Below, in pieces: positions 25,853 through 32,281 of a stretch of DNA of 32,281 bases. Source of the DNA: an uncultured Bacilli bacterium (GTDB taxonomy: Bacteria > Bacillota_I > Bacilli_A > RF39 > UBA660); NCBI GenBank assembly GCA_947629935.1, contig CANRFQ010000012.1:1-32281 (forward strand). The letters are read 5' to 3'. How positions within the stretch are numbered: position 1 is the first letter of the stretch; every line of letters starts with the position of its first letter. A program made the position numbers and the translations under genes. The notes beneath the pieces were generated by a model. It searched no databases, had not been told where the DNA came from, and worked only from the letters and a program-made list of their open reading frames with translations.

Positions 25853-27898
25853 ATGAAAAAAAACAAAAAGAAAATAATAGGTTTTGCCGTTGTTTTAGTT
25901 ATTGTTATCATCGCTGCTTTAGTAATAATTAATTTAATGAAAGATGAAAATCGTCTTAATGTTTTTGAAAAACAATGGATTAATAATAATAGTAATCAAG
26001 TTCAAAATATTGGGGTGAAAAATAATGTAAGTGTCTTTGGAAATGATGGAATTGGAGTTTTTTATGACTTCATGACTGATTTTTCCAATGAATATAATCT
26101 TAGTATAAATCCTACACCATATTCTGATAATAAATCAACAGAAAATATTTATTTCCGTCTTACAACTAAAAAAAGTGCTAATGATTTAGTTATATACCAA
26201 GATCATTTTGTTGTAATTGGCAAAAACAATATTGCGATAAATAGCATTTATGATTTGCAAAATCGTAAAATAGGAATTTTAAGTAGTTATTTACAATTAA
26301 TCAGTAATTATTCAGAGAATATAAATAATCTTTCTTTTACGCAATATAAAGATAAAGAACAATTACTTAACGAATTTAATGAACAACAAAATATCAATTA
26401 TATTTTAGTCCCTCTTACAGAGTACTTAGATACTATTTTAGAAGATGAAAATTATATTAATCTTCATCTTTCTGACATTCCAGTCTATTATACTTTATAT
26501 GAAAAAGATCCTAAAGATACATTTAGCTCTATTATTAAAAAGTATTATAATTCTTGGGAAAACCAAAATTTCCAAAATGCCTATGATAAAGAATTATATG
26601 ATTTCTTTTGTGATAAGTTAGAGATAACTGATGAACAAAAGGATAAATTGCATAATAAAACCTATAACTATGGTTTTATCGAAAACCGTCCTTATGAAAC
26701 TTTATCAGGTTCTAAATATGGAGGAATTATTAATATATACTTAGATAGATTTAAAAACTTTAGTAACACAGATATAAAATACACACGCTATAAGAATAAG
26801 AACAATCTCGTAAGAGCTATAGATAAAAAAGATATCGACTTATATTTTAATTTCTTTAATATTAATAGTGATTTTAATGATATTAAAACTTTACTCAATC
26901 TTTCTTTTGTGATAGCAATACCAGAATATGAAAATACAGTTGTTAATAATCTAAGATCTCTTGAAAGTAAAGATGTCTATGTTTTAGAAGGAAGTATCTT
27001 AGAAAATTATTTAGAAACTTTAGATTATCTAAATGTTAAAACATATAAAGATAATAAACAACTAAAAAAAGTAGCAAAAGATAATATTATTATTTTGGAT
27101 GCTAATAATTATAAATATTATAAAAATGATGTTTTAAAAAATCATACTTTTAGATATTCTGGAAATCTTAATGTAACTTATAACTTTAGTAGTAATGCAT
27201 CAGATACTTTCAATAAATTGTTCTATAATTATATAAATATTCTAGATCCTGAGACTACAACTAATGAAGGAATTTATAATAATAAGATAATTGTTCAAAA
27301 TGGCACAATTTTAGGAAGAATAGCAACATATATATTATATATTATATTTGCTGGAGTAATTATTGGGTTTATTGTCTATAAATCTACGCGAAAAATTAAA
27401 ATTGCTAAAAGAATTAAAAAAGAAGATAAAATGCGTTTTATTGATCAATTAACATCTTTAAAAAATCGGAATTATTTAAATGAAAATATTGAAGCATGGA
27501 ATAAGAATACTATCTATCCACAAACAACTTTAATTATTGATCTAAATAAAGTTCAATATATTAATGATACGTATGGCTATGAACAAGGAGATAAACAAAT
27601 TCAAGCTGCTGCTAATATTTTAATAAAATTGCAACTTGATAATACAGATATTATTAGAACTGATGGTACCGAGTTTATGATTTATTTCGTTGGTCATTCT
27701 GAAAAACAAATTGCTTCCTTCATGCGCAAGTTGAATAAAGAATTTAAAAAATTGCCTTACGATTATGGAGTAGTAATGGCGTATAGCACTATAAATGATG
27801 ATATAAAATTACTAGAAGATGCTATTAATGAAGCTACTTTAGCGGTAAAGGAAAAAAAGAATGAAAAAGATGAAAACGACGATACAGAAAAGATTTAA
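25853..27898 (+). CDS. Membrane sensor with two SBP-like domains and a degenerate GGDEF domain
   Basis: 681 aa. Span 1 at 8-27; extracytoplasmic region about 30-480 with two segments like solute-binding (SBP_bac_3) folds (VVIGKNNIAINSIYDLQNRKIGIL marks the first, YNYGFIENRPYETLSG the second); span 2 about 490-510; cytoplasmic linker; GGDEF-type domain about 527-670 with DQLTSLKNRNYL, LIIDLNKVQYINDTYGYEQGD and, at 604-608, DGTEF where active cyclases have GG(D/E)EF. Both the first Gly and the catalytic Asp/Glu are replaced, so cyclic-di-GMP synthesis is unlikely. It may bind a nucleotide or act as a receptor. No EAL or HD-GYP partner is in the window. Confidence 0.85.
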   Translation: MKKNKKKIIGFAVVLVIVIIAALVIINLMKDENRLNVFEKQWINNNSNQVQNIGVKNNVSVFGNDGIGVFYDFMTDFSNEYNLSINPTPYSDNKSTENIYFRLTTKKSANDLVIYQDHFVVIGKNNIAINSIYDLQNRKIGILSSYLQLISNYSENINNLSFTQYKDKEQLLNEFNEQQNINYILVPLTEYLDTILEDENYINLHLSDIPVYYTLYEKDPKDTFSSIIKKYYNSWENQNFQNAYDKELYDFFCDKLEITDEQKDKLHNKTYNYGFIENRPYETLSGSKYGGIINIYLDRFKNFSNTDIKYTRYKNKNNLVRAIDKKDIDLYFNFFNINSDFNDIKTLLNLSFVIAIPEYENTVVNNLRSLESKDVYVLEGSILENYLETLDYLNVKTYKDNKQLKKVAKDNIIILDANNYKYYKNDVLKNHTFRYSGNLNVTYNFSSNASDTFNKLFYNYINILDPETTTNEGIYNNKIIVQNGTILGRIATYILYIIFAGVIIGFIVYKSTRKIKIAKRIKKEDKMRFIDQLTSLKNRNYLNENIEAWNKNTIYPQTTLIIDLNKVQYINDTYGYEQGDKQIQAAANILIKLQLDNTDIIRTDGTEFMIYFVGHSEKQIASFMRKLNKEFKKLPYDYGVVMAYSTINDDIKLLEDAINEATLAVKEKKNEKDENDDTEKI

Positions 27899-28724
27899 AT
27901 CTTTTTTTAGAAAATTTTTAAAAACAATTAAAAGACCAGAGATGTCCATATTACCTGGACAGCTCGCTTTCTTTTTTGTTTTATCAGTAGTTCCAATTGT
28001 TACATTAATAAGTTATTTTGCTTCTTACTTACATGTTTCTATTGATTTTGTTTTAAATTTTTTAACTAAGGCTTTTTCACCTGATATAGCTAATTTATTA
28101 CATCCTATGATTAGTGGAACTTCTGTGGGTTGGAAGTTCTTTGTATCTATCATAATCGGTTTTATCATAGCTTCTAATGGAGCTGATTCCATTATTGTCA
28201 CTTCTAATGCTATAGATGGAACACCAAATACTAGTTATCTAAGAAGAAGATTAAAAGCCATTATAATGACTATGTTTATGGTTACATTATTTGTATTTAT
28301 TCTTTTAGTTCCGGTTTTTGGTACTAAAATTGTTGAGTTATTTAAATATGTTGATCTAGATCCGACAGTAACTTTAAGAATAGAACAAGTTTTTCACTTT
28401 TTAAAAGGGCCCATATCCTGGTTTGTCATATTTATGTTTATTAAAATAATTTATACAATGGCTCCCGATCGAAATATTCCTAGTAGTCATACTACATATG
28501 GAGCTATATTTACTAGTGTGTTGTGGATAATAGTCACATTTATATATTCTTTTTACATTACCCACTTTGCCAGATATGATATATTTTATGGCAGTTTAGC
28601 TAATTTAATTGTTTTGATGTTGTGGGTATATTTTTTGGCTTATATATTTGTTATTGGCATGTGTTTAAATTATCATAATGAAGAAGAAAAATTGGAAAAA
28701 ACAGGTAAAATAAATTTAGATTAA
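27861..28724 (+). CDS. YihY/BrkB-family polytopic membrane protein
   Basis: 287 aa. The ATG is inside the end of the GGDEF gene (38-nt overlap), with AAGG about 9 nt upstream, so the two are coupled. Six membrane spans. Family features: LPGQLAFFFVLSVVPIVTLISYF near the N-terminus, NGADSIIVTSNAIDG, GPISWFVIFMFIKIIYTMAPDRNIP and GSLANLIVLMLWVYFLAYIFVIGMCLNY. Once called ribonuclease BN in error; the true role is unknown, with envelope transport often suggested. Length and topology are normal. Confidence 0.88.
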   Translation: MKKMKTTIQKRFKSFFRKFLKTIKRPEMSILPGQLAFFFVLSVVPIVTLISYFASYLHVSIDFVLNFLTKAFSPDIANLLHPMISGTSVGWKFFVSIIIGFIIASNGADSIIVTSNAIDGTPNTSYLRRRLKAIIMTMFMVTLFVFILLVPVFGTKIVELFKYVDLDPTVTLRIEQVFHFLKGPISWFVIFMFIKIIYTMAPDRNIPSSHTTYGAIFTSVLWIIVTFIYSFYITHFARYDIFYGSLANLIVLMLWVYFLAYIFVIGMCLNYHNEEEKLEKTGKINLD

Positions 28725-28740
28725 ATAATAATAATAAAAA

Positions 28741-28873
28741 GGTACACACAAGTATTATTCGTGTACCAAGCCTTAAATATTCCAAGTATTATAGGTACTA
28801 AAGATATTTAAGAATAATACTTAGGAAAGCTGTTTGGAAATAAAAACACTTAATTTCCTGATAGCTTCTTTTT
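28741..28873 (+). ncRNA. Structured RNA candidate ending in an intrinsic terminator
   Basis: Hairpin 1: GGTACAC (28741-28747) / GTGTACC (28761-28767). Helix 2: CTTAAATAT (28772-28780) / ATATTTAAG (28804-28812). An 11-base segment GAATAATACTT (28812-28822) is a perfect complement of the hairpin-1 loop (28750-28760) and also matches 9 bases inside helix 2's loop (28784-28792), so alternative folds exist. A long hairpin with T tail (28827-28873) ends it. It lies just after the brkB stop. No clear own promoter is visible, so it could also be a processed 3' end of that mRNA. Confidence 0.45.
28827..28873 (+). terminator. Intrinsic terminator after the brkB gene and RNA candidate
   Basis: AAGCTGTT...GGAAAT (28827-28841) pairs with ATTTCC...AGCTT (28853-28867), about 14 bp with G-U pairs and one mismatch, then CTTTTT. 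Confidence 0.75.
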
Positions 28874-28935
28874 AATTTTCCAAAAATGCCAAAGTTGAAG
28901 AATATGTAAATCAAAAATTAAAAATTTGCTTAAAC

Positions 28936-28981
28936 AAAAAAGGAATTTTTGCAGAAATATAAATGCAGAAATTCTTTTTTT
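28936..28981. terminator. 18-bp hairpin with A/T flanks, likely bidirectional terminator
   Basis: Arms 28936-28953 and 28964-28981 pair throughout with two G-U wobbles; 10-nt loop; T run on the plus strand and matching A run on the left. It insulates the peptide/RNA locus that starts immediately after it. Confidence 0.7.
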
Positions 28982-28986
28982 GTCTT

Positions 28987-29015
28987 TTGCTATTAAAATT
29001 TATATGTGCTAATCT
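28987..29015 (+). promoter_or_regulatory. Promoter of the 25-codon peptide mRNA
   Basis: -35 TTGCTA (28987-28992), 17-nt spacer, extended -10 TGC-TAATCT (29010-29015). Predicted +1 is G29022, giving an RNA that begins GGATGCATAAG. TTGCTA is also the -35 at 12713 and 25313. Confidence 0.65.
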
Positions 29016-29051
29016 TCTTCTGGATGCATAAGATCTCTAGGCAAGAGCTTT

Positions 29052-29074
29052 CCTGAAAATAAAATTTTAGGAGG
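29052..29074 (+). promoter_or_regulatory. Hairpin partly covering the SD of the peptide gene
   Basis: CCT(G)AAAAT (29052-29060) pairs with ATTTTAGG (29064-29071), loop AAA. The AGG of the SD AGGAGG (29069-29074) is in the stem. Confidence 0.55.
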
Positions 29075-29083
29075 CTGATAATT

Positions 29084-29161
29084 ATGCGAGAAAGCAATTT
29101 CAAACAATTAATTATTGTGTTTCTTTTTATAATAATAATTTTACTTATAAAATATAAGTAA
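29084..29161 (+). CDS. 25-aa single-span hydrophobic peptide, candidate type I toxin
   Basis: ATG 29084 to TAA 29161, with AGGAGG at 9-nt spacing. The peptide has a polar head (MRESNFKQ), one continuous hydrophobic run of about 14 residues (LIIVFLFIIIILLI) and a basic tail KYK, the build of type I toxins such as TxpA, Fst or Ldr, though it matches none that I recall. It has its own promoter at 28987 and an SD-covering hairpin. A convergent RNA (29212-29299) would be antisense to its 3' UTR, as in txpA/ratA and bsrG/SR4. Function is inferred from architecture only. Confidence 0.55.
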   Translation: MRESNFKQLIIVFLFIIIILLIKYK

Positions 29162-29211
29162 AATAACATCAAAATTACAACAAGAATTTGCACGGTAATG
29201 GTTGATACACA

Positions 29212-29299
29212 TAAAAAAGAAGCACCGAATGCCACAGGGGGTCAAACGGTGCTTTCCAAACCAAAGGAAAGCACTTGCCATAAAAGGCTTTGTGTATCC
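29212..29299 (-). ncRNA. Convergent structured RNA, candidate antitoxin of the 25-aa peptide
   Basis: About 88 nt on the minus strand. It begins near G29299 (GGATACACAAAG), contains a GTGCTTTCC / GGAAAGCAC hairpin, and ends in a terminator formed by AGCACCG / CGGTGCT (complement of 29221-29227 and 29247-29253) followed by TCTTTTTT. It has a good promoter at 29306-29335. If the plus-strand mRNA reads past 29300, the two RNAs are fully complementary over this segment. Confidence 0.55.
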
Positions 29300-29305
29300 A
29301 CTTAA

Positions 29306-29335
29306 ATTGTAATATAATCTTTTATTTAAAGTCAA
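29306..29335 (-). promoter_or_regulatory. Promoter of the convergent RNA
   Basis: On the minus strand: -35 TTGACT (29335-29330), 18-nt spacer, -10 TACAAT (29311-29306), +1 at about 29299. Confidence 0.7.
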
Positions 29336-29356
29336 GTTTTTTGACTATTTTCTTTT
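29330..29356 (+). terminator. Weak intrinsic terminator, possible end of the peptide mRNA
   Basis: AGTCAA (29330-29335) pairs with TTGACT (29341-29346), followed by ATTTTCTTTT. The left arm is also the -35 of the convergent RNA. Confidence 0.45.
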
Positions 29357-29586
29357 GACAATAAGACATGAGGGGGGGAGATTTCAGTATATACCCAAAA
29401 TATAGGTGAATATTAAAAAATGCCTTATAATACAAGGGTTTAAAGGACTTTGAAAATTTCTAGTTATCTATAAAAATAGTATTATTTTAATTTATTGATG
29501 AAATAAAAATTTGTATATTTACTTAAAGATCTTCAAAATGAGGATCTTTTTATTTTAAATGTTGTTGAAAAAAGGGGGTTGATAAA
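29357..29586. other. Non-coding stretch before the methyltransferase gene
   Basis: No gene seen. It contains a run of seven G (29372-29378), a TATAAT (29426-29431), an ACCC/AGGT quasi-palindrome near 29392-29407, and an intrinsic terminator AAAGATC / GATCTTT (29525-29549) with a T-rich tail. The junction between chromosomal genes and the accessory block may lie here, but I cannot identify an attachment site. The SD AAGGGGG precedes ATG 29587. Confidence 0.4.
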
Positions 29587-30459
29587 ATGACAAATAAAAT
29601 AATTAAGGTTGGAACATTTTTTACGGGAATAGGTAGTCCAGAAAAAGCTTTAGAAAAATTAAAAAATGAAGGATATATAGATGACTACAGTTTAGAATTT
29701 TTTTCAGAAATTGATAAAGATGCAATTAAAAGCTATTGTGCAATTCATAATATTAACCAAGAATTAAATGTTGGAAGTATTATAAATATAAAAGGAAAAG
29801 ATTTACCATATTGTGATTTGTGGATTGGTGGATTTCCATGCCAAGATATTTCTTGTGCTGGTAAGATGAAGGGATTTGATATTACAAGTTCTACTAGATC
29901 AAGTTTAGGTTGGGAAATGATTAGACTGTTAGGAGAAGTTGAAAATAAACCTAAATATGTTATATTTGAAAATGTAGAAAATATTACAAGTAAAAAATTT
30001 AAAGAAACACTAAGTTTATTTAAAAAAGATTTAATTGATTTAGGTTATACTTTGTATGATAAAGTATTAAATGCTGTTGATTATGGAATACCTCAGACTA
30101 GAAAGAGGTATTTTTTAGTAGCAATATTAGAAAGTAATCACAAGTTTAAGTTTCCTGATACAGTAAATAATAATTTAAAATTCAAGGATTTTATGGATTC
30201 GCGTGTAGATGAAAAATATTATTTAACAAATGGTGAAATAAAAAAGATTGATAATAAAATATTTTTTAAAAAGAAAAACACAGATGAAATAAGATATGAG
30301 GTTGATTTGATTAAATATAAAAATGGTGGAGTATGTGGTGCTGACAATTATAGCAAATATCAGCAATCGGCAAGAATATTTTCAGAATTAGGGTATGCAC
30401 CAACATTAACAGCAAATAATACGGCTGATAATACTAAAGTTGTGGTGAAAGGAGAATAG
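29587..30459 (+). CDS. DNA C5-cytosine methyltransferase, large part (motifs I-IX)
   Basis: 290 aa. Motif I VGTFFTGIGSPEKAL (8-22), motif IV GGFPCQDIS with catalytic C85, motif VI IFENVENI, motif VIII PQTRKRYFLVA, then a target-recognition region and motif IX-like APTLTANN near the C-terminus. It ends with TAG at 30457 before motif X, which is encoded in another frame by the next gene. Methylates cytosine at position 5 using S-adenosylmethionine; the recognised sequence cannot be read off. The gene follows a terminator and a non-coding stretch and looks like part of an accessory modification locus. Two-polypeptide C5 enzymes (M.AquI) are known, which makes a working split enzyme plausible. 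Confidence 0.88.
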   Translation: MTNKIIKVGTFFTGIGSPEKALEKLKNEGYIDDYSLEFFSEIDKDAIKSYCAIHNINQELNVGSIINIKGKDLPYCDLWIGGFPCQDISCAGKMKGFDITSSTRSSLGWEMIRLLGEVENKPKYVIFENVENITSKKFKETLSLFKKDLIDLGYTLYDKVLNAVDYGIPQTRKRYFLVAILESNHKFKFPDTVNNNLKFKDFMDSRVDEKYYLTNGEIKKIDNKIFFKKKNTDEIRYEVDLIKYKNGGVCGADNYSKYQQSARIFSELGYAPTLTANNTADNTKVVVKGE

Positions 30460-30463
30460 AAGT

Positions 30464-30634
30464 ATGAGAATTAGAAAAATAACATCTAAGGAAGCGTGGA
30501 GATTAATGGGCTTTGATGATGAAGATTATTTAAAAGCTAGCAAAGTATGTTGTGAAACTTCACTATACCATCAAGCAGGTAATTCTATTGTTGTTAATGT
30601 TATGTACCATCTTTTAAAAGAATTGTTGGCATAA
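30464..30634 (+). CDS. C5-methyltransferase small part (motif X)
   Basis: 56 aa, starting four bases after the large part's stop and in the +1 frame. AAAGGAG inside the end of the large gene is 9 nt upstream of this ATG, an ideal SD. The sequence RKITSKEAWRLMGFDDEDY and YHQAGNSIVVNVMYHLLKEL is the normal C-terminus of C5 methyltransferases, with motif X (QAGNSIVV) that helps form the cofactor site. In a one-piece enzyme it would follow motif IX directly. A recent frameshift in a one-piece gene is the alternative, but the well-placed SD argues for a separate, coupled subunit. Confidence 0.8.
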   Translation: MRIRKITSKEAWRLMGFDDEDYLKASKVCCETSLYHQAGNSIVVNVMYHLLKELLA

Positions 30635-30684
30635 AAAAATCAATCCTATAATAGCGACTGATTATTTTATTTTAAAATAAGTTT

Positions 30685-31962
30685 TCACTTTGTTTTATTA
30701 TCTTCAAACATAGCTTGAACTAAATGTTTAAAATCATCTTCTAAATAGCAATTAATCTTATATATCTTTTTATTTTTTAATATTACTTTCCATGTATAAG
30801 ATAGATTATACTTGGCTAAAACAAATTTGTATTTATAATTATTATATTTTATATAAAATTCAACAAATACAGTTGATGATGAATTATCAAAATTTGGTGT
30901 ATATATAAAATCAAGTAATTTTAGATTATTTTTTTTGCAATAATCTTGAATAAATGAAATATTATCTTCAATAAGCTTTTTATTTTCTTTATTGGTATTT
31001 TGAGAATAAATGATAAACAATTTGCTATTAGATATTGAATCAATAAAATCTTCAATTTCTTTTTCAGTAGTATTATTTATGGAATTATCATAAGATCCAT
31101 TTTTTAATATAAACATTTTTTGATTACTATTAAATTTCTTATAAATTTTATTGCCAACTTCAATTTCTCTGTTTATATCATAAGTATTTAAAAGTTTTCT
31201 TGAATTATTATAATTGTATATTGGTATTTCTATATAATAAAGATTATTTAATTTATGTAAACAATTAAATATGGAATTATATATCAACTTTTTAATAATG
31301 AATGTAGTATTTTCATACTCAAATGAATGTGCTAATCTACTTGGAAAAAGTAATGATTTTATTGTCAGAAATTCAAGCATTTGTAAAACAATATAGTATA
31401 AATCTTCTCTTGTTGAGTTAATAAACATATCAGCTTGATAAAAAAGTAAGTTTAATACATTTATAAAGTTTATTTTCCAATTAGTAGATGGTAATTTTTT
31501 TGTACTAAAATTATAATTATTTAATAATAACATTATCAAATCACTATACAACAAATTATGAGTATAGATTTGCTCTTTAAAAAAATCTATGGTATTTTCA
31601 TTAAAATTTTCTGAATGAACAAAATCAATATATAAAAATTCTTCTTTTTTAATTTGTTTGTTAATTTTTTTGAAATTAATTTCTTTAAGTGCTTCTAAAA
31701 TTTTTAATTTTAATTGTTCAAAATTTAAGTTTAAAATTTCATTTTGAATATTTTCATTTTCAAATAAATTACTTGCTACTAGGGTAATATTAGTTGAATT
31801 AACTTCTGAATAATTATAGAGCCATTTAATAGTTTCGTTTATCATTAAACAAATTTCTTTAAGTTTTTTATTGTTTAATGTTTTAAAAATAGCATACTTA
31901 TCCATAATATTAGTGATTGTAACTCCATAAATCAAATCCATATTTACAATTTTTTCTCTCAT
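30685..31962 (-). CDS. Unknown 425-aa protein convergent with the methyltransferase
   Basis: Not recognised. Very rich in Asn, Ile, Lys and Tyr, and visibly more AT-rich than the housekeeping genes. The N-terminal 240 residues are helical, with KINFINVLNLLFYQADMF and LYYIVLQMLEFLTIKSLLFPSRLAHSF. The C-terminal region from about 320 has alternating strands (KLFIIYSQ, LKLLDFIYTP, STVFVEFYIKYNNYKYKFVLAKY). SD AAAGGA lies about 11 nt before the ATG. It is the only gene in the window ending in TGA. Its place next to a split methyltransferase and a Cro/C1 regulator suggests a restriction or defence partner. No catalytic motif can be named with confidence. Confidence 0.6.
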   Translation of the reverse strand: MREKIVNMDLIYGVTITNIMDKYAIFKTLNNKKLKEICLMINETIKWLYNYSEVNSTNITLVASNLFENENIQNEILNLNFEQLKLKILEALKEINFKKINKQIKKEEFLYIDFVHSENFNENTIDFFKEQIYTHNLLYSDLIMLLLNNYNFSTKKLPSTNWKINFINVLNLLFYQADMFINSTREDLYYIVLQMLEFLTIKSLLFPSRLAHSFEYENTTFIIKKLIYNSIFNCLHKLNNLYYIEIPIYNYNNSRKLLNTYDINREIEVGNKIYKKFNSNQKMFILKNGSYDNSINNTTEKEIEDFIDSISNSKLFIIYSQNTNKENKKLIEDNISFIQDYCKKNNLKLLDFIYTPNFDNSSSTVFVEFYIKYNNYKYKFVLAKYNLSYTWKVILKNKKIYKINCYLEDDFKHLVQAMFEDNKTK

Positions 31963-32069
31963 TTTTAAAAATCCTTTCTAAAAACACAGGCACAAGTCGT
32001 GTCGCTTTTCTAATAGTTTGAAAATTATGAGATACAATAAATTAGATAACTAAAGGTGGGTGATGCGAA
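31963..32069. promoter_or_regulatory. Divergent promoter region between the 425-aa gene and the regulator
   Basis: About 107 bp. Contains a small inverted repeat GGCAC / GTGTC (31989-31993 and 31999-32003) and a plus-strand -10-like TACAAT (32033-32038). A likely control point for the neighbouring HTH protein, by position only. Confidence 0.4.
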
Positions 32070-32281
32070 GTGAAAATTATTGCTAATGATTATACTCCAA
32101 AAGAACTTGCAAAGTTACTTCGTGAATCTACTGATCTAACACAAAGAGAATTTGGAAAAACAATTAATAGATCAGAGAGAAGCATTCGTTCACTAGAAAG
32201 TGGTGAAAGACACTTTATGGTTGAAACTTTGCTTACTATTGCAAAAACCCATAATTTAAAAGTCATCATTGAAAAAGAAGA
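32070..32281 (+). CDS. Cro/C1-type helix-turn-helix regulator, truncated by the window end
   Basis: GTG start at 32070 (nearby SD AAAGGTGG, spaced rather far). 70 codons are visible and the frame is open at the edge. YTPKELAKLLRESTDLTQREFGKTINRSERSIRSLESGERHFMVETLLTIAKTHNLKVIIEK in blocks matches the HTH_3 fold: helix 2 TQREFGKTI, recognition helix RSERSIRSLESG. Probably nearly complete. It is divergent from the 425-aa gene and likely controls the modification locus. Confidence 0.75.
   Translation, partial: MKIIANDYTPKELAKLLRESTDLTQREFGKTINRSERSIRSLESGERHFMVETLLTIAKTHNLKVIIEKE

Noticed and set aside
28879-28962. 28-codon open frame reading SKNAKVEEYVNQKLKICL and onward, between two hairpins
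   Set aside because: No start codon or SD, and its end lies inside the 18-bp hairpin. It may be a gene remnant, but nothing supports translation or a family.
29372-29440. G7 run and ACCC/AGGT quasi-palindrome before the methyltransferase, as phase-variation tract or integration site
   Set aside because: G7 is not placed between recognisable promoter hexamers, and no second copy of a core site or an integrase is in the window.
30457-30464. Sequencing error joining the two methyltransferase parts
   Set aside because: Cannot be excluded without reads, but the SD-ATG spacing for the second part is ideal, so a genuine split is preferred.

Overview
The window is AT-rich bacterial DNA. Short intergenic gaps, A-rich purine Shine-Dalgarno (SD) sites, TATAAT-type promoters, AT-rich intrinsic terminators, a PcrA-LigA pair and TasA/SipW-type secretion all point to a small-genome, low-GC Firmicute. 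An uncultured Bacilli lineage near Erysipelotrichales/RF39/Mollicutes is the likeliest home, but that placement is inference. Trp is read from TGG in PcrA and LigA, so the standard bacterial code applies, yet only 1 of 31 visible stop codons is TGA.

Layout. 1-5450: end of an unseen gene, a wall-anchored-looking surface protein (minus), a small ferritin-like helical protein, an Rpn-type PD-(D/E)XK nuclease that lacks a normal start codon, an unknown minus-strand gene, and an OmpR-type response regulator/histidine kinase pair. 5451-8210: a FemAB-type peptidoglycan branching enzyme and an AbiEi/AbiEii toxin-antitoxin operon, with an inverted repeat on its promoter. 8330-14520: a cell-surface block with a class A beta-lactamase-like hydrolase, a YfhO membrane protein, two TasA/CalY-like SipW substrates and the SipW signal peptidase. 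A run of eleven G lies between the -35 and -10 of the first TasA-like gene, and SipW carries a four-copy 48-bp tandem repeat. 14579-17079: an NMT1/SsuA-type ABC importer (binding protein, ATPase, permease). 17232-21060: a RhuM-Fic fusion, a small membrane protein, and a two-gene operon of unknown function (581 and 95 aa). 21155-28724: pcrA, ligA, an unknown membrane protein, a sensor with a degenerate GGDEF domain, and a YihY/BrkB membrane protein.

28725-29586 has no conventional gene but is dense in RNA structure. At 28987-29356 I see what looks like an undescribed type I toxin-antitoxin locus. It has a 25-codon single-membrane-span peptide with a strong SD partly closed in a hairpin, an 88-nt convergent RNA with its own promoter and terminator, and 5' and 3' ends of the peptide mRNA that can pair over about 24 bp. 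A separate structured RNA candidate lies at 28741-28873.

29587-32281 looks like an accessory modification island. A C5-cytosine methyltransferase is split into a 290-aa part (motifs I to IX) and a 56-aa part (motif X) with its own SD. A convergent 425-aa gene of unknown function follows, then a truncated Cro/C1-type regulator at the window edge. The best candidates for new biology are the peptide/RNA locus, the split methyltransferase with its unknown partner, and the phase-variable-looking matrix promoter.
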